Notes: a model not told the origin generated them from the letters alone. 64,000 nt of DNA from CAZNUM01 sp964539305 (GCA_964539305.1 CAZIIM010000003.1:1-64000); one strand, 5' to 3'; shown: positions 50,214-60,161, counted from the first letter of the stretch. A program made the numbers and translations.

Positions 50214-50992
50214 TAAAGTGTCTCCTCTTTCAGGGTCAGAGATATGGGACAATGATCTGAACCCATCACATCATCGTGAATGTCCGCATCCTCGACCTGA
50301 TCTAAAAAAGCTTCATTCACAAAAAAGTAGTCAATCCGCCACCCCACATTTCTGGAGCGGGCTCCGAATCGGTACGTCCACCAGGAGTACCGTTCCGGTT
50401 CGGGATGAAAATAACGAAAGGTGTCCACCCAGCCGTTTGCCACATAGCGGTCCAGTTTTTCCCGCTCAACCGGCATGAATCCGGAGGTATTCACGTTTTC
50501 CTTGGGTCGGGCCAGGTCAATCTCATGATGCGCCGTATTCCAGTCCCCGGCCACGATCACATTCTGACCCGATTCCACCTGCTCATTGATGATGGGTAAC
50601 AGGGCATCGTAAAAATCCAGTTTATATTTCAAACGGTGTTCATCTTTCTGGCCGTTTGGGAAATAAATATTGTAGAGCAGGAATTGATCGTGTTCCGTAA
50701 TCAAAACGCGGCCTTCTTCATCAAACTGTTCAATTCCGATCCCCTTTTGAACGAAATGGGGTTCTTCACGGCAGAAGGTGGCCACACCACTGTAACCGGG
50801 GCGTTGGGCTGAGTTCCAGTAGGCATAATACCCATGGTCTTTGAGAAGAGCAGGAGAAAGCTGGTTTTCCTGGGCTTTTGTCTCTTGCAGGCAGAGAATA
50901 TCCGGCTGTGTCTCTTCCAGCCAGGTGAGAAAACCTTTTTTCTCTGCCGCCCGGATCCCGTTCACATTCCACGAATAAAGCTTCATATTCAC
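50213..50992 (-). CDS. xth: Exodeoxyribonuclease III (AP endonuclease)
   Basis: A 259-aa base-excision repair nuclease that cuts at abasic sites and removes 3' nucleotides. Motifs include WNVNGIRAAEKKG, CLQETKAQ (metal Glu), AGDWNTAHHEIDLARPKEN and GSDHCPISLTL (catalytic Asp-His). It matches ExoA/Xth proteins in length. Translation of the AMP nucleosidase gene is coupled to its stop. The 193-bp region upstream (50993-51185) carries no gene and must hold promoters for this gene and tdh. Confidence 0.94.
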   Translation of the reverse strand: MNMKLYSWNVNGIRAAEKKGFLTWLEETQPDILCLQETKAQENQLSPALLKDHGYYAYWNSAQRPGYSGVATFCREEPHFVQKGIGIEQFDEEGRVLITEHDQFLLYNIYFPNGQKDEHRLKYKLDFYDALLPIINEQVESGQNVIVAGDWNTAHHEIDLARPKENVNTSGFMPVEREKLDRYVANGWVDTFRYFHPEPERYSWWTYRFGARSRNVGWRIDYFFVNEAFLDQVEDADIHDDVMGSDHCPISLTLKEETL

Positions 50993-51185
50993 TCCAAATG
51001 ATAACGTTGAAATTGGGGAAAAATGTAGACATTCAAAAGGATCACCTCCGAGTGAAGTTTAAAAAGTATCTTGAACATCCGATGACGCGCCCTTCAAAAT
51101 AAAGAATATTAAATTGTGCCCCTAAGCTCCCACTCCGTAAATTTCGGTCAAAGTTCATTCTAAGAAAGCTGAACCAACCAATTCA

Positions 51186-52211
51186 ATGAAGGCCCTTGTC
51201 AAAACCGTTCCCGAACCTGGCTTATGGATGGAAGATATGCCTGTTCCTGAATTGGGGACGAATGACGTCAAAATCAGAATCTCCAAAACAGCAATTTGTG
51301 GGACCGATCTGCACATTTACACCTGGGACGATTGGGCTCAAAGCACAATCCAGACCCCGTTGATCATTGGCCACGAATTTATGGGGAAAGTGGTTGCGGT
51401 TGGTCCTGGTGTTTCCCATTTCAAGCCGGGAGACCGGGTTTCAGGTGAAGGGCATATCACCTGCGGATACTGTCGGAACTGCCGGGCGGGAAAACGTCAC
51501 CTTTGTCACAAGGCCAGGGGAATTGGTGTCAACCGGGACGGAGCCTTCGCAGAATACCTGATCCTGCCGGAGCGGAACGTATGGCCGGTTCACCCCCATA
51601 TTCCGGATGAAATTGCCGCTTTTTTCGATCCCCTGGGTAACGCCACCCATTGTGCCCTCAGTTTTGAAATGGTGGCAGAGGATGTCCTCATTACCGGCGC
51701 GGGACCCATCGGCTTGATGGCCATCCCTATTTGTAATTTCGTAGGTGCCCGGCACGTGGTCATTACCGACGTAAACGACTACCGCCTGAACCTGGCCCTT
51801 AAAATGGGTGCAACCCGCACCGTGAATGTTTCCAAGGAAAAAATTAAGGACGTATTTCCAGAACTGAACATGTCTAATGGCTTTGACCGGGGACTGGAAA
51901 TGTCGGGGAATCCCCAAGCCTTTAATGAAATGATCCAGGTCATGTACCACGGGGGTCACATTGCCCTGTTAGGTTTGCTGCCACAGGAGACCCTGATTGA
52001 TTGGAACCAGGTCATTTTTAAAGGCTTGCACATTAAAGGCATCTATGGCCGGGAGATGTTCGAAACCTGGTACAAGATGAGTCAAATGCTTCAAAGCGGT
52101 CTGGATGTAAGTCCGGTGATTACACACCGCTTTAAGGTGGATGAATTCAAACAGGCTTTCGACGTAATGGAATCGGGACAATGTGGAAAAGTCATTCTGG
52201 AGTGGGACTGA
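51186..52211 (+). CDS. tdh: L-threonine 3-dehydrogenase
   Basis: A 341-aa zinc dehydrogenase that oxidises threonine to 2-amino-3-ketobutyrate. It has the same length as E. coli Tdh. Catalytic zinc residues are Cys38, His63 and Glu64 (GHEF). The structural zinc loop CGYCRNCRAGKRHLC holds four cysteines. The NAD site is GAGPIGLMAI. It is followed 58 bp later by kbl, the next enzyme of the threonine-to-glycine route. Confidence 0.96.
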   Translation: MKALVKTVPEPGLWMEDMPVPELGTNDVKIRISKTAICGTDLHIYTWDDWAQSTIQTPLIIGHEFMGKVVAVGPGVSHFKPGDRVSGEGHITCGYCRNCRAGKRHLCHKARGIGVNRDGAFAEYLILPERNVWPVHPHIPDEIAAFFDPLGNATHCALSFEMVAEDVLITGAGPIGLMAIPICNFVGARHVVITDVNDYRLNLALKMGATRTVNVSKEKIKDVFPELNMSNGFDRGLEMSGNPQAFNEMIQVMYHGGHIALLGLLPQETLIDWNQVIFKGLHIKGIYGREMFETWYKMSQMLQSGLDVSPVITHRFKVDEFKQAFDVMESGQCGKVILEWD

Positions 52212-52269
52212 AATCCCGATCTCACCACTTCCTGAATATCGCTGTTCAATCCAATTGATGAGATGAATC

Positions 52270-53457
52270 ATGACTAAAGCAGTTTCCATTTATCAAAAGA
52301 CATTGAAAGAAATTGAGGCCGAAGGTCTTTTAAAACAGGAACGCACCATTACCACTCCTCAAGGGGTGGCTATTTCCACCCTGGAGGGCGGAGAAGTCCT
52401 GAATTTCTGTGCCAACAATTACCTGGGTTTGGCCAATGATCCACGGATCAAAGCCGCTGCCCAGGAAGCGCTGGAGCACTACGGATTCGGGATGGCTTCC
52501 GTCCGGTTCATTTGCGGAACCCAGGACCTCCATAAACAACTGGAGGAAAAAATCGCCCGTTTCTTCGGAACAGACGACGCTATCCTCTACACCTCCTGTT
52601 TTGATGCCAATGGAGGATTATTTGAAACCCTGTTAGGCCCAGAGGACGCCATAATTTCAGATGCCTTAAATCATGCCTCCATCATTGATGGAGTGCGCCT
52701 TTGTAAAGCGCGACGTTATCGATTTGCCAACAGTGACATGGAAGATCTGGAAAAACAACTGCAACAGGCTCAGGATGCACGCCTTCGGCTGATTGCCACC
52801 GATGGGGTATTCTCCATGGATGGGTTTATTGCCAAGCTGGATCACATTACGAAGCTGGCGCAACAATACGATGCCCTGGTGATGGTGGATGATTCACACG
52901 CCACAGGCTTTGTGGGAGCCACCGGTCGCGGTTCCGGGGAATACCATGGCGTCCTGGATAAAATCGATATTATTACTTCCACCCTGGGCAAGGCTTTGGG
53001 CGGCGCTTCTGGAGGCTTTACCACCGGTCGCCAGGAAATTATTGATCTTCTCCGGCAGCGTTCCCGCCCTTATCTGTTTTCCAACACCCTGGCGCCTGCC
53101 ATCGTGGCAGCCGGGATTAAGGTATTTGACATCCTTTCCTCCACGACTGAATTGCGGGATAAACTGGAGCAGAATACAACCTACTTCCGGGAACAAATGA
53201 CCCGTGCAGGGTTTGACATTAAACCGGGGGATCATCCCATCGTTCCCATTATGCTTTACGATGCTGTCCTGGCTCAGAAAATGGCGGCGGCCCTGTTAAA
53301 AGAAGGCATCTACGTGATTGGTTTCTTTTATCCCGTTGTCCCGAAAGGGGCGGCCCGTATCCGGGTTCAAATTTCGGCTGCCATGTTCCGGGAACACCTG
53401 GACCGTGCCATTGAAGCATTCACAAAAGTCGGAAAACAACTGGGCGTTATTGCCTAG
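52270..53457 (+). CDS. kbl: 2-Amino-3-ketobutyrate CoA ligase (glycine C-acetyltransferase)
   Basis: A 395-aa PLP enzyme that uses CoA to split 2-amino-3-ketobutyrate into glycine and acetyl-CoA. Motifs are CANNYLGLANDP, SVRFICGTQDLHKQLE, MVDDSHATGF and TLGKALGGASGG with the PLP lysine at about residue 239. Together with tdh it lets the cell use threonine as carbon and acetyl source. Confidence 0.96.
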   Translation: MTKAVSIYQKTLKEIEAEGLLKQERTITTPQGVAISTLEGGEVLNFCANNYLGLANDPRIKAAAQEALEHYGFGMASVRFICGTQDLHKQLEEKIARFFGTDDAILYTSCFDANGGLFETLLGPEDAIISDALNHASIIDGVRLCKARRYRFANSDMEDLEKQLQQAQDARLRLIATDGVFSMDGFIAKLDHITKLAQQYDALVMVDDSHATGFVGATGRGSGEYHGVLDKIDIITSTLGKALGGASGGFTTGRQEIIDLLRQRSRPYLFSNTLAPAIVAAGIKVFDILSSTTELRDKLEQNTTYFREQMTRAGFDIKPGDHPIVPIMLYDAVLAQKMAAALLKEGIYVIGFFYPVVPKGAARIRVQISAAMFREHLDRAIEAFTKVGKQLGVIA

Positions 53458-53497
53458 TTACCTGAAATCATCCAACTGTAAAAACAAGGAGTCCCTC

Positions 53498-54094
53498 TTG
53501 AAAGCTTCCCTTATTAAACCATCCATCATTGCCATATTGGCCTTTTTATTCCTGAAACCGATATCGGCCCAAACCACCGGCCCCCATGCCGGTGTATTCA
53601 TCCACGAAAATATGATTAATGCTTTCCTCCAGTCGATCGGCCCCGTATCCGGCGAAGGGAAAAAGAAAAAGACCCATTACAAGTGGACCGTCATGAATCC
53701 GCGGGTAGATATTGAACCGGGCGAGGCGATTTTTCTGGCCAAAGTCCATATTAAGGCAGGCGCTTTTGAAGCAGACCGGCAGGCCCGCGGGAATATGGAA
53801 ATCCGTTATCTCCAGGAAGAAAATAAAATCAAAATCACGGTCAAAGAAGCCAAGGTGAAACTTTATTTTAAACTCCTGGGGAAGAAGATCCCCATTGGCA
53901 CGATCAATGTAGCTGCTTTTTATCGTCCTTCTTTTGAATTCCCAGGACCCCAACCGATCCAGAAGACAATTGATGTGGATTTACCCGACGGCACTAAAAA
54001 AACCATTGCACTCACCACCAAGGAAGAAAATCTGGTCATCGAAAAAGACCGTATTTCTGTTTATTCCAATCTGGAATTCACGCCTCAAAGCTAG
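53498..54094 (+). CDS. Exported protein of unknown function
   Basis: I place the start at TTG 53498, 6 nt after AAGGAG, giving 198 aa. That yields a signal peptide (KASLIKPSIIAILAFLFLKP, cleaved near SAQ) and avoids overlapping kbl by 140 bases as the longest reading would. The mature part is beta-rich with alternating charges. It begins with an amphipathic segment (FIHENMINAFLQSIG) then long strands (IFLAKVHIKAGAF, NKIKITVKEAKVKLYFKLLG). The pattern recalls periplasmic lipid-binding folds (TULIP/BPI-like), but I cannot assign a family. It follows kbl by 40 bp and precedes secD by 137 bp. Confidence 0.7.
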   Translation: MKASLIKPSIIAILAFLFLKPISAQTTGPHAGVFIHENMINAFLQSIGPVSGEGKKKKTHYKWTVMNPRVDIEPGEAIFLAKVHIKAGAFEADRQARGNMEIRYLQEENKIKITVKEAKVKLYFKLLGKKIPIGTINVAAFYRPSFEFPGPQPIQKTIDVDLPDGTKKTIALTTKEENLVIEKDRISVYSNLEFTPQS

Positions 54095-54231
54095 AATAAA
54101 ACAAGCTTCCCATGATTCCTGAACGATTCGAAGATAATTTTCAGGTCCAATGGTTCAGGTTTCAATTGCCTGCCTTTCGAACAGCAGGGTATATTCCTCG
54201 GCTTTTTTAACCGCATTAATTTTGAATATCA

Positions 54232-56148
54232 ATGAAAAATAAACTCACCCCGCGTTTTTTAATTATCGCCCTGGTCATCATCTGGGCGATTTATGCTCTC
54301 TGGCCCACCGTTCGGTTCCAGACCCTTTCTGAAGCAGAAAAGGAAACGTTACGAACCGAAGGGAAACTGGACAAACTGGAAGCCCGGACCATCAAACAGG
54401 GTCTGGACCTTAAGGGCGGTATGTTTATTGTTCTGGAAGTGAACCTGCCGACTCTAATGAGTAATCTGGCGGTCAACAAGGATCTCAAATTCGAGCGTGC
54501 CCTGCGGACTGTCCAGGATCAGTTAAAAGCCGATCCAAAAGCAGATTTCTTTTCCCTCTTCGCCCAGACGGTGGAAAACCAGCATTTAAAACTTTCCCGT
54601 TACTATTATGAATTGGGTTCCGACAGTAAACAGATCCTCTCCAGCCTGAAGAAGGAAGCCGATGACGCCATAGACCGGGTGCTGGAAATTCTCCAGAATC
54701 GAGTCGACCAGTTTGGTGTCTCGGAACCGACCATTCAGAAACAGGGGAATCAGCGCATTATTGTGGAGCTGGCTGGTGTCCAGGATCCTGAACGGGCCCG
54801 GGCTCTTTTGGAAAGCACGGCCCTGCTTGAATTCTATATTGTAAAAGATCCGGAGGTGACCAACAGCATGCTCCTGCGGATTGACCAGGTATTAAAAGGG
54901 AATGATGATCTGGCAGAGGTTACGAAAGACACGACATTGGAAGTTCAGACACCGGAAGAAGAAGCTCCTGTCAGTGAAGATAAAACCGTTTCTGTCAGTG
55001 AACTGTTCGGCGAAACGGAAGCGGAAGCAGTTCCGGCTGAAGCGGATACGGCAGTAGTGGACGAGCGTCTGTTTAAAGAACGACCGTTTTCCTCCCTGTT
55101 GCGCAATCTGGGACAGAATATTGGTGTACCGGAAAAGAATGTTTATGCCGTGAAAAAAATCCTGGAGCTGCCGGAAGTTCAGGAACGACTTGTGGCTGAC
55201 AATGGACAATTTCTTTTTAGCGACAAGGCCCAGGAATATTCACTGGTCGACGGGGGAACGGAAAAACTCTACATTCTCTATTACCTGGAGCGGAAAGCTG
55301 AGATTACGGGAGGTGTGATTGAGGATGCCACCGCCAATCTTGGTCAGCAGGGTTCCAGTGCTCTGGGTCAGCCGGTGGTGAACCTTTCCATGAATTCGGA
55401 AGGAGCCCGCAAGTGGGCCATTGTGACTGGCGCCAACGTGGGGAAAAAGGTGGCCATTGTGCTGGACAAGAAGGTCCACATGGCCCCCAACATCAAGGAA
55501 AAGATTCGTGGAGGCGGTACCTTGATTGAAGGGTTCGCCAATATGAACGAGGCGAAGGATATTGCCATTGTTCTACGGGCAGGTGCTCTCCCGGCCCCGG
55601 TAGACATCATTGAGGAACGGATCGTAGGTCCTTCTCTGGGAGCCGACTCGGTACGGAAAGGAACCTATTCGGTGGTGGTGGGTCTGGCCATGGTACTTCT
55701 GTTTATGCTGGTGTATTACAAGTGGTCCGGACTGGTGGCTGATTTTGCCCTGATCTGGAATATTGTCCTGGTGCTGGCGATTCTGGCTTCCCTCAGTGCC
55801 ACCCTGACCCTGCCGGGCATTGCCGGACTGATTTTAACTGTTGGAATGTCCATCGATGCGAATGTAATCATTTTTGAGCGTATCCGGGAGGAACTGAAGA
55901 AAGGGAAAACACCGCGAGCGGCCGTAAATGCCGGGTATGACCGAGCCCTCACCACCATTGTGGATGCCAACATTACGACCGTAATTGCCGCTCTGGTTCT
56001 CTGGCAGTTTGGAACCGGACCGATCCGCGGTTTTGCCACTGTTTTGTTCTGGGGTATCGTGATTTCCATGTTCACTGCCATCTTTGTTACCAGAACCATT
56101 TTTGCCTATTTCACGGGACGACAAACTTCAACCAAGCTGAGCATATGA
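54232..56148 (+). CDS. secD: Protein translocase subunit SecD
   Basis: A 638-aa RND-family protein that uses proton motive force to aid Sec export. One N-terminal helix (about 8-25), then the P1 region with RTIKQGLDLKGGMFIVLEV, and five C-terminal helices from about residue 470 with GLILTVGMSIDANVIIFERIREEL. Between the beta-rich parts (about 225-290) lies an acidic low-complexity insert rich in Glu, Ala and Thr that most SecD proteins lack. It overlaps secF by four bases. Confidence 0.95.
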   Translation: MKNKLTPRFLIIALVIIWAIYALWPTVRFQTLSEAEKETLRTEGKLDKLEARTIKQGLDLKGGMFIVLEVNLPTLMSNLAVNKDLKFERALRTVQDQLKADPKADFFSLFAQTVENQHLKLSRYYYELGSDSKQILSSLKKEADDAIDRVLEILQNRVDQFGVSEPTIQKQGNQRIIVELAGVQDPERARALLESTALLEFYIVKDPEVTNSMLLRIDQVLKGNDDLAEVTKDTTLEVQTPEEEAPVSEDKTVSVSELFGETEAEAVPAEADTAVVDERLFKERPFSSLLRNLGQNIGVPEKNVYAVKKILELPEVQERLVADNGQFLFSDKAQEYSLVDGGTEKLYILYYLERKAEITGGVIEDATANLGQQGSSALGQPVVNLSMNSEGARKWAIVTGANVGKKVAIVLDKKVHMAPNIKEKIRGGGTLIEGFANMNEAKDIAIVLRAGALPAPVDIIEERIVGPSLGADSVRKGTYSVVVGLAMVLLFMLVYYKWSGLVADFALIWNIVLVLAILASLSATLTLPGIAGLILTVGMSIDANVIIFERIREELKKGKTPRAAVNAGYDRALTTIVDANITTVIAALVLWQFGTGPIRGFATVLFWGIVISMFTAIFVTRTIFAYFTGRQTSTKLSI

Positions 56149-57077
56149 GACTTATTAAAGAAACACACATTAATTTTATGGGTCAGCGGACAACCGCATT
56201 CATCCTTTCCGGATTATTGATCCTGGCCGGTGTCATTTCCCTGATTGTCAACGGTGGACCTAAACTGAGCATTGATTTTAAAGGGGGTACCCTGGTAGCG
56301 GTCCGCTTTACGGAACCGGTGGAGATCAACGACATTCGCCAGGCCCTGACCAACGTGGACCTGGAGGGTCAAACTTTCGATTTCAGCCGTGAAGAGATCA
56401 AACATTTTGGTGATCCTACCGAAATTTCGGTTCGGATTCCCCATCAGGAGGATGAACCGGAGAACTTTGCCAACAAAATCGTGGAGCACCTCTTTAAATC
56501 CTTCCCGGGAAAAGTCCCGGAATCCACCTCCGATTTTATTCTCGATATTGAGCGGGTAGGACCAAAAATCGGTTCAGAGCTCAGCGGCAAGGCCTTCATG
56601 GCCATCCTCTCTTCCCTCCTGCTGATTCTCCTGTATATTTCGGTGCGATTTGAATTCCGATTTGCCGTTGGCGCTATCGCCGCCCTAGTTCACGACGTCA
56701 TTATTACGCTGGGGATTTTTTCACTCCTGGGTTATGAAATCTCCCTCTCCATCATTGCCGCTTTTCTCACCATTGTGGGATATTCTCTCAACGACACCAT
56801 CGTCATTTTTGACCGGATCCGGGAGGACATGAAAATCAGTCGCCGATCATCCTTCGTGGAGGTGGTGAATAAAAGTATTAACGAATCTTTAAGCCGAACC
56901 ATTATTACGTCTCTCACCACCTTCCTGGTTGTGCTGGTCCTCTGGCTGGCAGGGGGAGAAGTGATCCACAACTTCGCCTTTGCCATGATCGTGGGAGTCA
57001 TTGTGGGAACGTATTCTTCCATTTTTATTGCCAGTCCCATCGTGGTGCAGTTTCAGAAATCGCTCCGTAAAAAATAA
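56145..57077 (+). CDS. secF: Protein translocase subunit SecF
   Basis: A 310-aa partner of SecD with six helices. Motifs are LSIDFKGGTLVAVRF and GYSLNDTIVIFDRIREDM, the latter with the proton-path Asp. The first helix covers about residues 13-32. Its start overlaps the secD stop (ATATGAGA). A bidirectional terminator follows. Confidence 0.95.
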   Translation: MRLIKETHINFMGQRTTAFILSGLLILAGVISLIVNGGPKLSIDFKGGTLVAVRFTEPVEINDIRQALTNVDLEGQTFDFSREEIKHFGDPTEISVRIPHQEDEPENFANKIVEHLFKSFPGKVPESTSDFILDIERVGPKIGSELSGKAFMAILSSLLLILLYISVRFEFRFAVGAIAALVHDVIITLGIFSLLGYEISLSIIAAFLTIVGYSLNDTIVIFDRIREDMKISRRSSFVEVVNKSINESLSRTIITSLTTFLVVLVLWLAGGEVIHNFAFAMIVGVIVGTYSSIFIASPIVVQFQKSLRKK

Positions 57078-57099
57078 CCGGGCTTATAATGCATATAAT

Positions 57100-57127
57100 A
57101 AAAAAGCCCCTGGACAGGGGCTTTTTT
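57100..57127. terminator. Bidirectional rho-independent terminator
   Basis: An 11-bp perfect stem AAAAAAGCCCC/GGGGCTTTTTT with a 6-nt loop (57111-57116) lies between convergent secF and the ABC permease gene. The A and T tracts make it work in both directions. Confidence 0.93.
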
Positions 57128-57132
57128 AAAAC

Positions 57133-58362
57133 TCAGCTCCGGAAAATCGTTTCTTCCCGGTTAAACCATTTTACGCAGAACCAGATAGATAAACCTGCCA
57201 GGAGGAACAAGGAACAGTACACTTCCACCATGTAAAACAGATCCACCGTCCCCGCCACCACATCTTTGGCTGCCAGGGAGACATTCAGGACGGGTACGAG
57301 GGCGGTAACGGCATTGAGTTCCATTCCGGGCATGGCCCCGATCAGGGCGGGAAATATAATAACAATGTTCAGGGGGGCAACCATGCTCTGGGCTTCCTTG
57401 AAAGAACGGGCATAAATGGACAGACTCAGAATCATGGCACTGAAAAAGGCGGATATGGGCAAAACTAGAGACATGATCATGAGAATCATTTTCCCGGTAA
57501 GCAATGCTTTGATTGCCGTAAGGAATTCCTGGGGAATATCAGGTATGCTCTGGACGGCATAAAACAGGCCTGCCATGGCCAGGAAAGCGGTCATGACCGC
57601 TGCCAGCAGGACTACTAGGAATTTTCCAAAGACAATATCCAAACGGGAAGCAGGCGATGACAAGAGTGTTTCCAGGGTACCCCGTTCTTTCTCCCCGGCC
57701 CCCAGATCCAGTCCCGGGTACATGGCCCCCATGAATCCAAAAATGATGAACAGGTAAGGCAGATACCCACCGGCAATCTTCCCAATCATTTCCTGCTTGG
57801 AGGTAATATCCTGGTATTGCACTTGATAGGCTTTTACCACATTCCAGTCCAGACCCATTTCTTTCAGGCGCACCTGGACGATCTCCTGCTCCTGCTTATC
57901 CACAAGTTTCTGGATCCGGTCCTTGGTAATCCCCAGGGATTCACTGCCTTTGTACACCACCCGGATGTGGGGTCGTTCCACTCCGTGCTGATCCACCGAA
58001 TCATCAGGAGAAATGATAATGGCTGCATCCAGGTATTCCTGCTGGATGTAGGCTTCGATACTGTCTTCAGGAATCATGTCCAGCAGGATGACTCTATCGG
58101 CCGTTTTAAAGGTTTCATACAGGTCAGGGGCAAATTCCTGCCCCACGAACTTGATTTTCAGCTGTTTCTCTTCTGCTTTCTGGACCTGGCTCATTTGGAC
58201 CTTGGTTACAATACTGATCATTCCCGGTACCAGCAATAGAGGCATGACAACCATCATCAGGATGGTACGGCGATCCCGTAATACGTCCTTCAAATCTTTT
58301 CGAAATATGGTAAAGATGCGCATCTCAAGCCTCCCCGATCCGGTGAATGAATTCATCTTCAA
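57133..58362 (-). CDS. ABC-2 type permease, NatB-like
   Basis: A 409-aa exporter membrane subunit. One helix near the N terminus (IFRKDLKDVLRDRRTILMM then hydrophobic), a long extracytoplasmic domain (about 45-180), and five to six C-terminal helices beginning at YLPYLFIIFGFMGAMYPG. The segment DLGAGEKERGTLETLLSSPA is the family's cytoplasmic loop. NatB of Bacillus expels sodium; substrates of relatives vary. It lies immediately after the ATPase gene, whose stop lies within its 5' end. Confidence 0.87.
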   Translation of the reverse strand: MKMNSFTGSGRLEMRIFTIFRKDLKDVLRDRRTILMMVVMPLLLVPGMISIVTKVQMSQVQKAEEKQLKIKFVGQEFAPDLYETFKTADRVILLDMIPEDSIEAYIQQEYLDAAIIISPDDSVDQHGVERPHIRVVYKGSESLGITKDRIQKLVDKQEQEIVQVRLKEMGLDWNVVKAYQVQYQDITSKQEMIGKIAGGYLPYLFIIFGFMGAMYPGLDLGAGEKERGTLETLLSSPASRLDIVFGKFLVVLLAAVMTAFLAMAGLFYAVQSIPDIPQEFLTAIKALLTGKMILMIMSLVLPISAFFSAMILSLSIYARSFKEAQSMVAPLNIVIIFPALIGAMPGMELNAVTALVPVLNVSLAAKDVVAGTVDLFYMVEVYCSLFLLAGLSIWFCVKWFNREETIFRS

Positions 58363-59095
58363 AGGTGGGTTGGGTCATTTCCGCCTTGAATTTCTCCATC
58401 GTATCGTTGAAATACAGTTTCCCCCGGTAAATGATGGCAATGTCATCACAGACCTGGTTTACTTCACCCATGCGGTGGGTGGAAAAAATGACCGTTTTCT
58501 GCTCTTCCCGGCAGGACCGGATCAAATCCATGATTGCCCTAGAGGTCATTACATCCAGTCCGGACGTGGGTTCGTCGAAGATCATGACTTCGGGGTCATG
58601 AATGATTGTCCGGGCGATGGAAATCTTCTGTTTCATGCCGGAACTCAAACGGGCGATCCGGCGGTTGGCAAAACTTTCCATTCCCAGTAAATCAAAAATC
58701 TGGTCACGCCGCTGCTTAAAGGTAGCTTCATCCTGGCCGTGGAGATCCGAAATATATTTGACCATTTCATAGGGTGTCAGGCGGTCGTAAAGGGCGGTTT
58801 GACCGGTCATAAAACCAATCCGTTCCCGCACTTTCTGGCCATCTTTCACCGTGTCAAATCCTGCGACCGTTATTTTTCCGGCGGTTGGTTTGAGCATGGT
58901 GGCAATCATCCGGAGGGTGGTGGTTTTACCAGCTCCGTTGGGACCAATTAAACCGAATATTCTGCCCGGGCGGCATTCAAAACTGATTCCATCTACGGCC
59001 CGCAGCATTTTCGCGTCCTTGTACTCCTCACCCAGCTCCCGGCGATGACGCCGGTTCAATTTAAAATCCTTACCCAGGTTTTCGACTGTAATCAT
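58325..59095 (-). CDS. ABC transporter ATP-binding protein, NatA-like
   Basis: A 256-aa ATPase: GPNGAGKTT (Walker A), LSSGMKQKISIARTI (signature), VMIFDEPTSGLD (Walker B), and STHRMGEV (switch His). The N-terminal insert RRHRRELGEEYKDAKMLRAV before the core is typical of NatA-type proteins. It pairs with the permease that overlaps it by 38 bases. The 175-bp upstream gap (59096-59270) contains no gene I can see. Confidence 0.92.
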   Translation of the reverse strand: MITVENLGKDFKLNRRHRRELGEEYKDAKMLRAVDGISFECRPGRIFGLIGPNGAGKTTTLRMIATMLKPTAGKITVAGFDTVKDGQKVRERIGFMTGQTALYDRLTPYEMVKYISDLHGQDEATFKQRRDQIFDLLGMESFANRRIARLSSGMKQKISIARTIIHDPEVMIFDEPTSGLDVMTSRAIMDLIRSCREEQKTVIFSTHRMGEVNQVCDDIAIIYRGKLYFNDTMEKFKAEMTQPTFEDEFIHRIGEA

Positions 59096-59270
59096 GGATC
59101 CTTCTCAATAATTTGTCATGAAATTAACGGTTTCAAAATTCTTAAACTAATATTCATACCATGTGGAAAAAGAATTGATCGTCACAGACCGGTGCTGATT
59201 TTTTCTTCGATATAAAATCAATTAAACTGATCCCCATGTGTATGACTAAATTCCCGGTCGAATCGTTCGT

Positions 59271-60161
59271 ATGAAACTGAAAGTATATACCCTTTACGCC
59301 CTACTCTGTTTTATATGGGGAACGACCTGGATCGTTTTAAAAACCAGCCTCCAGGGGACACCGCCCTTCCTGGCTATCGGGTTGCGATTTCTCATCTCCG
59401 CTCTGATTCTTTGGGTTATCTTTTTCCTGAGGAAAGAAAAACTGCCCGTAAACCGGATCGCCCTGAATATTTATTTACTCTTCGCCGGCTTGAATTTCAC
59501 CGTTGGCTATGCACTTACTTACTGGTCCACCCAGTTCATCTATTCCAACCTGGGAGCCATTCTCTGGTCCGGATTCCCCCTGGTGGTAGCCATCATGGCT
59601 CATTTTGCCTTGCCCGATGATCATCTGACACCCCGGAAGGTCTTCAGCATTTTCATCGGACTGGCCGGAACAATCATGATTATTTACAATGGGAAGGCCC
59701 TGGGAACAGAAAAAGCACTTTACGGTATTCTTGGTATCGTGGTGGCCGTAGTGGCGGCCGCCTGGCCCAATGTGTATCTGAAAAAACACCGACAGGTCGT
59801 CAATCCCATCCATCTTAATGTTGTGTCACAAAGTATTGCCGCTATCCTTCTCTTATGTCTGTCATTGCTAGTGGAACAGGACCGGAGCATGGTTGTGAAC
59901 TGGTTCAACGTGGGAGCCCTGTTTTATCTGGCTATTTTCGGCACCGTCATCGCCTGGCTGATCAATATCTGGTTATTCGACCATATTTCCGTCACCCAGA
60001 TCAGTTACATTGCTTTTTTCCCGCCCATGATTGCCGCCATTCTGGGCTGGATTATTCTGGACGAACATCTGTCCCCGCTGGCATTGATCGGCGCTGTTCT
60101 GGTCCTGACAGGAGCCACCATGATCAACTTTAAATTCCGACGCCGGGTTCTGGAACCTTGA
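59271..60161 (+). CDS. DMT-superfamily (EamA) transporter
   Basis: A 296-aa membrane protein with ten helices in two EamA repeats. The first contains CFIWGTTWIVLKTSLQG and the second GTVIAWLINIWLF and PPMIAAILGWIILDEHLSP. Such proteins export amino acids or metabolites, or import sugars. The C terminus is basic. Monocistronic, with 99 bp before ogt. Substrate unknown. Confidence 0.92.
   Translation: MKLKVYTLYALLCFIWGTTWIVLKTSLQGTPPFLAIGLRFLISALILWVIFFLRKEKLPVNRIALNIYLLFAGLNFTVGYALTYWSTQFIYSNLGAILWSGFPLVVAIMAHFALPDDHLTPRKVFSIFIGLAGTIMIIYNGKALGTEKALYGILGIVVAVVAAAWPNVYLKKHRQVVNPIHLNVVSQSIAAILLLCLSLLVEQDRSMVVNWFNVGALFYLAIFGTVIAWLINIWLFDHISVTQISYIAFFPPMIAAILGWIILDEHLSPLALIGAVLVLTGATMINFKFRRRVLEP

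Noticed and set aside
51039..51049. GGATCACCTCC, identical to the 3' end of bacterial 16S rRNA
   Set aside because: Only 11 bases match and the neighbouring sequence does not resemble rRNA, so chance is the better explanation.
53318..53497. Upstream start for the unknown exported protein
   Set aside because: It lies inside kbl; the TTG at 53498 has a good ribosome site and begins the signal peptide.
58076..58690. Plus-strand open frame of 204 codons over the NatA/NatB genes
   Set aside because: It lies opposite two clear ABC transporter genes with all motifs and has no recognisable domain.
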